Shown one piece after another: positions 48,895 to 60,035 of a stretch of DNA of 64,000 nucleotides (position 1 is the stretch's first letter; every line of letters starts with the position of its first letter). Origin of the DNA: Delphinapterus leucas. Lineage: Eukaryota > Chordata > Mammalia > Artiodactyla > Monodontidae. The stretch lies in assembly GCF_002288925.2 (NCBI RefSeq), contig NW_022098031.1, positions 709,460 through 773,459 on the forward strand, given 5' to 3'. The position numbers were made by a program, and so were the translations under genes. The notes under the pieces are model-generated. The model was given only the letters and a program-made list of their open reading frames with translations. It was not told the origin of the DNA and did no database searches.

Positions 48895-49560
48895 CATTCT
48901 TCCACAATTACTATTTACCAAGCACACTGTTAGATAACCAGGAGATTATAAAGATATATAGGACATGGTCCCTGTCATCAAGGAATTGTTATATTAATTA
49001 GAGAAATCTACCAACAACTGCATTCTAAGAAGAAATTAAACACAAGCAGGTAAATTTTGACTTGGGTTAGGAAGGGTGAGTAAGTACCCAGAGAAATGAC
49101 TGAACTCAGGAGATTATAATAAAAAGTGTGAGTAGCTTATTGGATAGTGGACAGACTGACAAAGTAAGTTGCAAGATGGAGACATGAGTAAGGAATACTT
49201 CCAAACATAACAGAACTTTTTTACTGAATAAAAAATTTTTTTCGGTATGTGTGAGTGACCTGAGTTACCAGCAGACCTGGGTCTTATTTATCTCCAAATG
49301 GATTAAACTGGATTGACTGAGATGGCAGGAACATTTGAAGTGGTTCTGGAATTATTGTGCCTCCAGGAACTCACATACAATCTGAAAGAAAAGAAAAGAA
49401 AAGAAAAGAAACTAATAGTTGGGACATAGAGGTAGCTGAAAACATAGAAAGGAAAACAGGACAACACACTCAAAGAGAAAGCCACACAGAGGGAGGAAAG
49501 CAGATAAAGAAAACTAGATGTTGAGAAAGGAAAAAAGATGGCATGAGGATACATTTAAAG
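48895..49560 (+). repeat. Ancient interspersed repeat, copy 8, with (AAAGA)n
   Basis: accaagcacactgttagata, ggacatggtccctgtcatca-aggaa and gcaggtaaattttgacttgg match the family's first third. An (AAAGA)n run of five units lies at 49386-49410. Confidence 0.45.
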
Positions 49561-49889
49561 GAATTTGAAAGAAAATAAGGCTATGAAAATTCATGGAAGA
49601 CACAATAGATGTAAAAAGGAATAACTAAAAGTAGTAGATTTTAAAAGAAAACTACTCCTTCCACCCCAAAAAGGATATATTTAATACTTTATGGTATAAA
49701 GATTATATCTTTGCTACTAGTGAAATTTCAATGGTAGCATTTCTATTGAGAAAACAGATGTCTAAAACTCTTAGAATATAACCTACCCTCATATTCAGGT
49801 AGAGGAGTACTGTCATTTCAGGCTTTGTGCTATTACAATGCTGAATGGAATTTGTTCTTTTTTTTTAAACCATATACAAAAACAATAGC

Positions 49890-50130
49890 TACCACGTTTA
49901 TCATATGCTAGGGATTGTTCTAAATGCTTTATATAGATTTTCCCTTACAATCTTCACTTTTTAGTGGATGTATCTTTACAGCTCCCATTTTGCACTTGAG
50001 GAAACTGAGTCATAAGAATTTAAGCAACTGCCCTAAAGCAGAACAATAAGTCTCAAAGTCAGGCTTCTAACCAGAAAATTTGATGCCAGAGTCCTTAATT
50101 CATGACTGTGCTAACTGTGTTGATGGTAGA
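49890..50130 (-). repeat. MIR SINE relic
   Basis: tatgctagggattgttctaa-atgctttat, ccattttgcacttgaggaaa-ctgagtcataagaa, aagtctcaaagtcaggcttc are the reverse of the MIR consensus. Confidence 0.7.
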
Positions 50131-50190
50131 GATCTCTGTTCTGAGGAAAAGAGCACACATACACATCCACACTTCAATATACATACATGT

Positions 50191-50222
50191 TTATCCTAGG
50201 AATGATCACATTCCTAGGATAA
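50191..50222. repeat. Perfect inverted repeat, 14-bp arms
   Basis: ttatcctaggaatg, loop atca, then cattcctaggataa. Confidence 0.9.
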
Positions 50223-51030
50223 TAAAGATTATTATCTTTAAAATATAGAAATATAGAAAATGACTCCTTTCTCCCCATTTGATACCTATTTACCAGTGAT
50301 CCATACAGACAAAGCACGTTAAAAAAAATGGAAAATGTTAAGATTAGACTAGAAATAGATACTAGAGGGCTAGAGACTCAGCACCATTAATGAAATTTCA
50401 CACTGCTGGGAAACAGATTCCACATTTATGAAGAAATACAATTTGAATTCTACTCAGCCTATCAGATTTTAGAGTAATATCTTGACCTCCAAAAAGAAAA
50501 GCATTATTCCTTATGACATAAACTTACACACTGCTTCTGATTTTTACTATTCACTTTTTAAGCTACACATGCTATAAAAATGATTTACCATCAGTAATAA
50601 ATTATAATGCATATAATATTGGGGACAATGTTTATGCAAAGTTTTTGCACTCTCCTTGCTGCAACTAAAGAGCATTCCAGTAATTCATTTGCCTTTGGAA
50701 AAAAAATAAGAACACTTTCTCAAATAAATGCTAGTTAATTACAACATATTTTGGCAATTAAATGCTAGAAATCATATAGGTATATTTGAGACCCTTTGTT
50801 ACATCAGTTCTTTGGGTATTTTTCATTGATTCTGAAACTTAAAAATGGAGGAGTGAAAGGGCATTTAGCATTGAAACTAATTAGCATTGAAAGAAAAAGA
50901 ATAATGATATATTTTAAAAGACCAATTAGTGTGGGATTACATGCTATCTGGAAAGGTTAACGGAAGTCCAGTATAAACACTTTTCTGAACAGGTTAAAAA
51001 CATTCATTTGGTACTTCTTTTAACAACAAA

Positions 51031-51870
51031 TAGTCCCCCCTTATTCACAGATTCATTTTCCACGGTTTCAGTTACCCACAGTCAACCATGGTCCCAAGAT
51101 ATTAGATGGAAAATTCCAGAAATAAACAATTCATAAGTTTTAAATTGTGAGCTGGTCTGAGCTGCATGATGAAATCTCGAGTTGTCCTGCTCCATCTTGC
51201 CCAGGGTATCAATCAACCCTTTGTCCAGCATTTCCCACCCATTAGTCAGTAGCCTTTTTGGTTATCAGATCGACTGTCAGATAGCGCAGTGCTTTTGTTC
51301 AAGTCACCCTTATTTTACTTAGTAATGGCCCCAAAGTACAAGAGTAGTGATGCTGGCAATTCAGAGATGCCAAAGAGAAGCCATAAAGTGTTTCTTTTAA
51401 GTGAAAAGATGAAAAATGTTCTCAATAAGGAAAGAAAAAGTAATCATATGCTGAGGCTGCTAAGATCTTCGGTGAAAATGAAGCTTCTGTGACATTCTAT
51501 GAAATTGGGAAGAAGGGGAAAAAATGTACAAGTTTGGCTGTTGTACCTCAAACTGTAAAAGTTATTGCCATAGTATGTGATAAGTGCTTAGTTAAGATAG
51601 AAAGGGCATTAAATTTGTACAAGAAGATGTTTTGAGAGAGAGAGAGAGGGACCACATTCATGTAACTCTTATTACGGTTTGTTATAATTTTTCTATTTTG
51701 TTATTAGTTATGGTTGTTAATCTCTTACTGTGCATTATTTATAAATTAAACTTTAGAAATTAAACTTGATGTATAAGAAAAAACACAGTACGTATCGGTT
51801 CAGTACTATTCACGGTTTCAGGCATCCACTGGGGGTCTTGGAATGTATCCCCTGTGGGTAAGGGGGATGA
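51031..51870 (+). mobile_element. Tigger-type DNA transposon (TcMar), internally deleted
   Basis: The ends are inverted repeats: tagtccccccttattcacag at the left, cctgtgggtaagggggatga at the right, inserted at TA. The interior begins ggtttcagttacccacagtc. The open frame from 51325 reads MAPKYKSSDAGNSEMPKRSH, then KVFLLSEKMK, the start of a pogo/Tigger transposase (CENP-B-like DNA-binding region), which breaks within about 55 codons. Most of the transposase (catalytic DDE core) is missing, so the element is inactive. Confidence 0.88.
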
Positions 51871-52216
51871 ATGTAGAAATATATTACCCTTAAGACAATA
51901 ACAGGTTTTAAATAGTCTGAAAAACTTTACTGTATACTTTCCAGCATTAACAAAATGGTGCAATTACTTCCTAACCTATAGCTATCTAGAAGTTATAAAT
52001 TCTAAATAAAACGCTATATGAAGTACTCCACTTCCATATTTGACAAACGTTTGCTGTGTTTTCTGCAAGCATCCTTAAGTTGTAGGAAACCAAAAAGATT
52101 TTTTAAAAAGATGGTCCTTGTGTTAATTAAAGCAGTCTATTTTCCCCCTGCATGTCAATACTTTAATTGACTTTCTAAATTTTTGAAATAAATATATAGT
52201 GTTATCATCAACCTAC

Positions 52217-52368
52217 CTTATAAAATATAGTATCAGTTTCATGCTCATGAATTTTTAAACTATATACTTTAACAATACCGCCTGGAACAGGACTCGGGCT
52301 CCATTTCAGCCATACAAGGTCTGAAGTGTAGTTGACTAAAGTCAAATTTTGAGGAGGTGCTAAAGGCA
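52217..52368 (-). CDS. PTPRQ: PTPRQ exon: N-terminal half of an FN3 domain
   Basis: 152 bases, phase 1 to phase 0, acceptor ttttcctgcag, donor gtaggt. It encodes [17 protein letters not shown], the strand-B tryptophan in [14 protein letters not shown], and strand C/C' in [12 protein letters not shown], ending TIFYK. Sequons NLT and NYT are present. The split point, just after the C' strand, is the same as in the FN3 domain encoded at 59115/55216, which suggests that the two domains derive from a shared two-exon ancestor or a duplication. Confidence 0.95.
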
Positions 52369-52739
52369 CTGCAGGAAAAGACATTATAAAACTTATATTC
52401 ATAACATTTTTTAGCAGAAAAATATCATCGTGACTCTAGCTTCTTGAAGACACTAGTTAAGAAAGATTTATAAACTGATCATTTTAATTTCAGAAATAAA
52501 GAGCATAAGTAATCATGCTTTTGTACTTGGAACTCAGTAGTTCCAAAGTAGCTTTAAACAGAACACCCTGTTCTGAAGATCAAATTAAAAAAAAAATGTT
52601 CAGCAAAGCAGATGAATAGTTGTCAGGCTGTTACAAATAGACAATCAAATATCCTTTCATTTTCCATGCTGTTCCTTAAAAAGAGAGAGCAAGTGCTGCA
52701 ACAGTGAAATCATTGGAAGAAATATGGATTCTGGCTTAC

Positions 52740-53015
52740 CTGACTCATCTGTGTAAAAGAAAAGAACACTGGAAGGACCCAGTCCTTTTATAGTTCTTGC
52801 AGCAGCAAAAAAACTATATAATGTAAATGGTGAAAGCTCGTCCAGTATTACATAGTTATCAGAAGTAACAAAAGAATAATTCTCACTTGGTCCTTGTAAA
52901 ATTAAATCATAACTTATTATTGCACCATTTGGTTTTACTGGGGGATCCCATGATAAGAGAACTGAGGTAGAGGAAAGGTTTTTAAAAGTGTTGATTATTG
53001 GTGAAGTTTCTGGGA
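52740..53015 (-). CDS. PTPRQ: PTPRQ exon: one complete FN3 domain
   Basis: 276 bases, phase 1 to phase 1, acceptor with a long T/C tract ending cttttatag, donor gtaagc. It encodes a full FN3 domain: [17 protein letters not shown], the tryptophan in [13 protein letters not shown], strand C in IISYDLIL, the turn [11 protein letters not shown], and [14 protein letters not shown], ending YTDES. Sequons NLS and NYS are present. The intron separating it from the previous exon is only 266 bases, the shortest in the window. Confidence 0.96.
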
Positions 53016-53281
53016 CTATAAAAGAAAAAAAGAATATTAAGTGAAACAAAAGTGAGTTAGCATCAAGAAGAAGAGGCTTTAATAATAATGGGACTTAATT
53101 TTTATCAACAGGTAATTATTTTAATTTTAAGAAACTTAGAGCTTACTGTGTTTATTGAAAGGCTAATTACTTAAGAACAAACAGAATCTATGTAGTGATA
53201 AGAATGTTTTCTATCAGAAAGCAATATAAATAAGAAAACATCAACAATCTGCTTAATAGGCAATAAAAGGGTCCAGCCTAC

Positions 53282-53572
53282 CATCTTCTTCAGTTTTGAT
53301 GTGTAGTTGGGCAGTATAGGTATCAGAGAATCCCTTTTCTGTTGATGGAGTGATTTTTAATATATAATCAGTATATTTTTCCAGATTATCAAAATACATG
53401 CTTCTCTCATATGTAACTAGAGGTGGTCTCACGTGGCGAGGAGTTTGCTGTGAGCTCAGAGAAACATAGTAGAAGACTAGACCGTTTGGTTGAGACGGAG
53501 GGCCCCAGCTTACATTTATTGCAGTTGACGAAATGGACTTGTAAGTCAGGTTTCCAACAACTCCTTCAGGTA
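53282..53572 (-). CDS. PTPRQ: PTPRQ exon: one complete FN3 domain
   Basis: 291 bases, phase 1 to phase 1, acceptor ctgtcatag, donor gtaggc. A single exon encodes a whole FN3 domain: [12 protein letters not shown], strand-B tryptophan in [13 protein letters not shown], strand C in LVFYYVSL, the E-strand region [11 protein letters not shown], and the F/G region [14 protein letters not shown], ending KTEED. It joins the next exon as ED-V-PETSP. Sequons NLT and NVS are present. This stretch is strongly characteristic of PTPRQ and anchored the gene assignment. Confidence 0.96.
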
Positions 53573-55047
53573 CTATGACAGGTAATGTGCAAAATATAAA
53601 AATCATCAGTCACCCTAAATAAAATATAAGTAAATTCACAAACCGGAGGATAACTGTTGAAATGGCAACTACTACATCACCTGCTCTTACATTATTTAAA
53701 TCCACATGTGGTAACATCATCTACTACAAAATATCTTCTAAATAATTATATTAAAAGCATTCAAAATAAACCCTGTCATCTTTAATACGTGTGAGAACTG
53801 TTGTATGCAATATTTTCTTGGCTTTTCCTTCCTACAAGATGGTGATTATGAGTCTGTATATGAGATTATGAGTATGTGATGGAAATTATGTGTATGAGAT
53901 TAGGAGTATGCACACATGTATGTGTGCATGTATACTCAGATATTTAAATATTTTGATAATGTATATTATCTAAACAATATTTTTAGTTTCTTTCTTCGAA
54001 AGATTATCCTTATTGTACATATGAAGTCATCCAGGGCCTCTCACTGGGAACAGTGCACAGCAAGTGTTTATTATTCATGGTGCTATAATAATAATTGATA
54101 AAACGTTATAGGTTGGTGAAAATCTTGGGAGAGATCTGCATTTAAAGAATTCCTGAAATGATATTGACCACAAATTGCACTTAACATTTTTGCTAAAGAC
54201 TCCCCAAACTTGTATTTCCACATATCATATCTACTCTGCTGATCAATGAGTAAACAATTTAAAAGACTGTTCCAACAACAGGGAGAACATTCATTCTTCC
54301 TACTTAAAGTATCTGTCAAATTTATAATCTTCAAATAATAAACATAGAATTCTACTCTCAGCAGAAATTTAGGTCAGTATCATTTCTCAGTAAGAGGACT
54401 AATCTTTAAAAAATAAATGGACCATAGAAACAACCACAAGAAGAAACAGACAATGATCCATGTATCATCCTATTCTTGAAACTGAAACCTAAAAACAGCA
54501 AGAGCTTCAGTCATTATAGTTTTCTGAATACTCAACACAAACAGGATTCTGCAGAAGCCACAAATGAGAAACTTCCAGAGTTAAAAAAGAAGATATTTTG
54601 GACATATTAGTCACAAACACAATAAGAACAAAGATGCTGCATAAAATCCTTTGTGGGTTCAAAGACTGAAAAGGAAACAAGTTGCTAGAGAGAAAAAAAT
54701 GTCATTTCTAGAGCAAATGGATATTAAGTATTGGAAAATCCATCCACATACGCAACGGTTTTTTCCATGCCCATAACCGATGGCTGTGACATCTTTCGAA
54801 GCAATGAAAGTGACAGAATTTTTATAAATGGATGGTAGCAGTTTTCAGGAATAGAAAAGGCTGTTACTATTGTAATAGGTTTATAGCTATATTAAATGCA
54901 TTTTCAAACTTCTATGACTGGTTAAATGTGCCTAAATAAAACACATATTTTATTACCAATACATACAAATAGAAAAAGATTCTGAAATAATTATAAAGTT
55001 TTAAATTAATCCTATTAAACATTAATGAATGCTTTTCATTTACATAC
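53573..55047. other. PTPRQ intron (1.5 kb), nothing recognised
   Basis: AT-rich. A short degenerate (gattatgagtat)n-like stretch lies at about 53840-53935. No exon or nameable transposon. Confidence 0.45.
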
Positions 55048-55216
55048 TGTCTTGATCTGTGTATACTTGAACTATGTCACTGCTTTTATTCCCATTTCCA
55101 ACTGAAGTACTTGCTGTTACCCAAAATGTATAGTAGCTGAATATTGCCAGTTTATCTATTATTGCAGATACGGTCATATTGTCAAAGTCATTGGTTACTT
55201 CATGGAGTGTAAAATT
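55048..55216 (-). CDS. PTPRQ: PTPRQ exon: C-terminal half of an FN3 domain
   Basis: 169 bases, phase 0 to phase 1, acceptor tatttttcag, donor gtatgt. It begins NFTLHEV and has the F/G-strand pattern [16 protein letters not shown], ending in YTDQD plus one base. The donor is at ACA/GTATGT, so the last codon becomes A+TA (Ile) with the next exon, giving DQD-I-PEG. Three sequons are visible (NFT, NMT, NKS). Together with the exon at 59115-59260 it forms one FN3 domain of about 105 residues. Confidence 0.94.
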
Positions 55217-56004
55217 CTGAAAAATAAACATATTGTTTTAATTGTTCAGAGTATATTTTTAGTATACATGAGCATTTCAAAGTAATTATTATTCATGGAT
55301 TGGTTGCCTCAGTATTTTAATATGTTAATTTTTGAGGAAAATAAACAAAGAACTTTTTTATTGCAATAATTAAACTGGAAATATGTTTGTACTAAAAGAG
55401 GAATAGATGGTAGCAGTTTTATTAAATCAACATACAGAGTAGCAGAAACTCCAAGCTTAGCTGCAGTGAGGAAGGTCTAGTGGTGAACTGGAAATGCTAC
55501 AATGTGCTGACCAGTGTCAGTTTCCCTTATGAAACATTCAAGTATTTTTCAAAACATTGACTATATATTTTTAAACAAGTTTGGGAGTATTATAAAAATT
55601 TTAAGTGTTTTCTTCCTGTTAACAGTGTAGGAATTATGAAAGTGTTCACCTTTCTATGAACTCAAATGGTTATTATCTTTCATAGACCCTCTTTTTTTCT
55701 ACAATCATGTAGAGAAATGGGAAGGCAGTTGGATACACTCTCATATGTGCTGAGTAAGAGAAATTTTAAAATTCTCTTGCATGACCCTAGTTATATTTGT
55801 CCCAAGGCATTTTTTGATAATTAAGGAATTACAATCATCCCTTCCTTGACCAAATTTTAAACACAAAACACACAGTCAAAATCAATTCTAAAATAAAGGA
55901 AAACAGACTCTTTAAAAAGTCACGTAGGTAATTAAGTATGAATAATTTTATAATAATGTCTACTTATACTGAGAAATCTGAATCATTCCAATCTGCACAA
56001 AGCC

Positions 56005-56185
56005 CTTAGAGTCCAAAGACCTGCATTCAATTCTGGCAACAGCTCTGGATAAATCATCGGATCACAAAGCGTCTCCAACTGTAAAATGGGAATAATCATT
56101 TCCACTTCACAGAGGGCTTTTGAGGATTAGATAATATAAAGCATATAAAACAATACCATCTCTGGCACACGATAAAAAACTGATA
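56005..56185 (+). repeat. MIR SINE
   Basis: gacctgcattcaattctggc, ctccaactgtaaaatgggaa-taatcatttccact, gaggattagataatataaag and ctctggcacacgat follow the MIR consensus from core to tail. Confidence 0.8.
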
Positions 56186-58639
56186 ATTAGTAAAAAGTTC
56201 ATTAAAATTAGTAACACAGGATAATCAATTTGACTAAAATTTATAGTTATCGTGGTTCTGCAATGTATCAACAAACTAAATTCAGCAAATTTTTGTGGTT
56301 CTTTCCCAGTATAGGGAGTGGGGGAGAGTAAGTGTCAGAAAAGATATATTTTACTTTTGTGGTGACTTATTTAGGAACAGACAAGTTAAAACATATTTAA
56401 TCTCACACAAAATATGATCTGTGAACTTAATATCTTCCAACACATCTACTTTACACATGGCATAACTGGCTTACATAAATTCTCTCTTAAAATATTAATA
56501 GAGCTTTTTGACTTTTCTTTGCTATAAAATTTATTCCAACTACCTATGACCTACCTTGATGACAATATTAAGTAACAAATTATTTTTAATCACCCAGAAG
56601 TTATTCATGCTGAGTGTGAGTAAACATGCACAGACATGTAACAAATTTAGAATTATACCAATTATCCAGATGATTATTCCATTCATCTATTTATTTTTGG
56701 AAAAAATGTCTTGTGGCTCAAACTATCTAATTAAGGTTTATTCTTTGTGTATATGAATGCAGTCAGAAGGTATTTAGTAAAAACTTCTCAAATTTGATTA
56801 ATCAGCCAGTACTCATTTAACACTTTTTAATAAAAGACACTATGTCAGGCAAACTGAGGAGACATAAGTGAGTAAACGTTAAAATGTAGAAGAGTTAATA
56901 TACTATACAAAACACAATATACCACAATTGGAGGAGGGACAAGATGTATTGCCAAGTAGTAGCAAAGAGATTAAATTCCACAAAGTCAGAAGAAGGAAAG
57001 ATCACTTCACAACAAACTCAAGTGCTCCAAAATTATAACTAAGTACTGAAAATAATGTTGATCTGTAATAAGAATTTTATGTTCTATGATTAAAACATTT
57101 ATTGAGCATTATCATACTGTACCAGAGGACTTCAGGGGATGGAAAGACAAGCGTCACACACAACTCTTTTCTTCATGTTATTTGCTATGGGATGAGGGAG
57201 CTAAGATAAGTAGCAGATACCAGGAATAGAAAGCAGAATATGATGTGCCATGCATGAGATATGCCACAAAGTTCTATGGGAAGAAGAAAGAGAAGGAAGA
57301 AAACAGCTCTACATCTATTCTGCTATATAATTTTCACTTTGAGGATTTCTTCTATTCTACCAATCCAAAATAGAAAATTAGGTAGTGAAGATTTTTATGC
57401 TATATTTAACGTTAACTTCAGAAATTAAAGCACGGATGAACTTCAAGAAATATAAGAAATGTTTTAACATCATTAGCCTGTGTGCCCTCTTGCAGCTGTC
57501 ACACCTAAAAGCACTCTTAAGACAATTTAATAAAAGATTACATTTTCTAAGATAGATGAATTGCAAATGGTATCATATTATATACTCAGGTTTGAATAAG
57601 AAGGTTCATAAAATCATGTTGAAATCATAGTTAAACATTTACACTCGATTACCTAGATGTGGACAAAGAGAACCAAAATTGAATCAGAGACAAGCCATAA
57701 AGTAAACTGTACAGAGGCAAAACCTTTGCTAAGATTCAGAACTACTGAATTTTGAATACTGAATATTGGTTAAATGCATGAAAAAAATCTGCAATTTGAA
57801 TGGCCTCTATGACATAATGACACATTATTAAATTTGTGAACACATTGTGGTAAAAAAAAATAATAAATTGCACACTGATCCCCATTCTTCCCCAAATACA
57901 GAACAAAAAGGAAGAGCAAAAATTGTTTGATGTACAGAGTTAAACAAACAAACAGATCCTCTTTTCTTATGCAGTCCCACTCTGAGAGGGCCTTGAGCAG
58001 AATATAAAAATAGAACCAAGCTCTGGACTGTCTTTTACTCACTGCTGAGTAAGGCCTAAGATAGCTTGCAAAGTTCTGCTCTGACCTTATTCATTAGCCT
58101 AAACTGTACTAAATCAAGTCATACTTTAGTCCCAGAGATTTCTGCTCACAAGAACTCTAGCGGCTACACATGGGTTGTTAATCACAAATGGAATTAGGCA
58201 ACTTAGAATTAATAAGACTCATCTCTATCCTCCTTCTGCTTAAAAGGATGCAAACACTTAATAATGGTCAGAGTCATAATCAACATGCAGTCAACAGTCC
58301 CTATCAGTAAGGTACATATTCTGTAAATTGCAGTATTTCTTCTAAATTAGTGTTTTCCAAGTTATATTCCAACTCTCCCCATTCCTGATTCAATCACAAC
58401 CAGTCCAGTTTTAATCTTTTCATCTACCAGAGTTCTGTGAAACAGTTTGGAGAAATAAAAGAATCTGGCTGAAAAATTAAAACTATTTCTTTAAACAAAA
58501 TGCACTTTAGCTATTTTTATAACTGTTATTGTTCATATCTCAGAAAGTGTCCATCTGCAAAGTGTGCAACCCTATAACCTTGCATACCTCAAGTTAAATA
58601 AGCACATTTTAATAGTTTCATTACATCTGATACGAAGCA

Positions 58640-58660
58640 ATGATGATGATGATGATGATA
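58640..58660. repeat. Microsatellite (ATG)n
   Basis: Six to seven uninterrupted ATG units. Confidence 0.9.
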
Positions 58661-59114
58661 AGCCCTCCTGCTAACAACTGAAAATATTTTTAGAATTGAA
58701 GAAAAACACACAAACACATCCAAACATGAAAACTATATTATATACAAACAAAAAGAAATTTTTTTTTAGCTGAGAAATAATTGAGGGTAAATGAAACCAT
58801 TAACTCTCTAGTGAACACTTCTTGGAGAAGAGGCCCTCAGGGCCATATTTATATACAGAATTTTTAAAAGGTGGCAGCTTCATTGTTGGTAACACATTTG
58901 AAGCTGATAGAGAAACGTGTGTGTTTGAGTACATGTGTGCATGCTTAGACAGTTTAAAATGTGTTTATTTCTCCACCACATTTTTCTATGTCAATGGCAG
59001 TTCTACAAAATGTCTACACAAAATTCTAATAGGCAACTTTTTCTACCATGCCAAGTCTTTATCAACAGAGCTGAAGGATGTAAGTAAAGAAGCAGGAGAA
59101 AACTCAGGTCTTAC

Positions 59115-59260
59115 CTGCACAAAAGTACCTGAAGTATTCCTGTAATAAACAGAATAATATTGTATAATCCCATTAGGTTTTGAAGGAGGCGTCCAAAAAA
59201 GAAGTACTGATGAAGAACTGAGGTTTGCATAATGAACATCTTTGGGAGGATCACTTGGTG
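59115..59260 (-). CDS. PTPRQ: PTPRQ exon: N-terminal half of an FN3 domain
   Basis: 146 bases, phase 1 to phase 0, acceptor ttttctag, donor gtaag. It encodes [19 protein letters not shown], then the strand-B tryptophan in [12 protein letters not shown] and the strand-C tyrosines in IIQYYSVYY, ending ..TSGTFVQ. Two N-glycosylation sequons (NLS, NTS) are present. The domain is completed by the exon at 55048-55216 after a 3.9-kb intron. The overlapping plus-strand open frame at 58822-59145 has no supporting features and is a shadow. About 165 bases upstream of this exon (in transcript sense), at 59426-59529, the preceding intron carries a 21-bp minisatellite. Confidence 0.95.
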
Positions 59261-59425
59261 CTAGAAAACAAATGATCGAACAAAAAACTGTACTTGTGTC
59301 TCTAAAAAATGTGTGAAATGTTCTAAATGTTACCTGCCTTTGATTAGTTATGATAATTGTTTAAAAACTAAGAATAATATCTAATTAGAAATCAGAAATG
59401 AAATCCACAAGGCTCATTGGGCCAT

Positions 59426-59529
59426 CCCCGATGGCCCTCTACCATACCCCGATGGCCCTCTACCATACCCCGATGGCCCTCTACCATACCCCGATGGCCC
59501 TCTACCATACCCCGATGGACTCTACCATA
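59426..59529. repeat. 21-bp minisatellite, about five units
   Basis: Units ccccgatggccctctaccat-a start at 59426, 59447, 59468, 59489 and 59510. The first four are identical; the last has lost one c. The unit length is a multiple of three, so one plus-strand frame reads through as repeated TPMALYH; there is no other sign that it is coding. It lies in the 775-base PTPRQ intron, 166 bases from the acceptor of the exon ending at 59260. Confidence 0.95.
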
Positions 59530-59754
59530 ACAATATCTAACCAGAGACAGATGGATTTCTTACTCATAAAACACTATCCCAGTTCTAAAACATGCCTACT
59601 GCCCTAGATTTGAAAACAACATTATGACAAGTTTCCGATATAGAATGCATAATATGAAATTCTAATTTAACTTGCAATTTTGAAATTGAATAATAGAGGA
59701 CAAAGGCAGAGAGCCGACTTCATGCGTTTTACTTTGTTTCATTTAAAAACACTA

Positions 59755-59925
59755 AATGCTTACTAAATGTTGAGTTCTGTGCTGAGTGCATTTACAAATA
59801 TAAATTCATTTAATCCTCATAAGGACCCTGTGAGGTAGGTAACATATCGTTTCCATAATACAGATGGGAAATTGAGGCACAGAGAGATTAACATCACATA
59901 GGTAGAGAGTGAGCAAAAAGCAATT
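59755..59925 (-). repeat. MIR SINE relic
   Basis: tctgtgctgagtgcatttac, ttcatttaatcctcataagg-accctgtgaggtaggtaa, cagatgggaaattgaggcac-agagag, the reverse of the MIR consensus. Confidence 0.75.
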
Positions 59926-60035
59926 TTGCATGTAACCGTAACAGATATTAGGTTTAATGAGACATATTTATATTTAACACGTTTTTTTTCTGAGTATGAT
60001 ATTCTTTTACTTGGCCTACATCCGTAAGAACTCAC

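Larger units (their letters stand above)
55217..59114. other. PTPRQ intron (3.9 kb) with MIR and repeat relics
   Basis: No exon is needed here: the flanking half-domains join in phase 0 into one FN3 domain. Contents recognised: a MIR at about 56005-56185, an ancient-repeat-like fragment at about 57090-57300 (tttattgagcattatcatac, agcagataccaggaatagaa) and a trinucleotide repeat at 58640. The open frames at 57770-58042 are shadows. Confidence 0.5.

Noticed and set aside
51289..51492. Candidate host gene starting MAPKYKSS
   Set aside because: It is the broken start of a Tigger transposase between transposon inverted ends.
58822..59145. 107-codon plus-strand open frame
   Set aside because: Overlaps a PTPRQ exon in antisense and has no motif or splice support.
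59426..59529. CRISPR-like regular repeat
   Set aside because: Units are directly adjacent with no spacers, in a mammalian intron; it is a minisatellite.
59398..59607. Small plus-strand frame with TPMALYH repeats
   Set aside because: An in-frame minisatellite with a 21-bp unit; no promoter, conservation evidence or partner gene.
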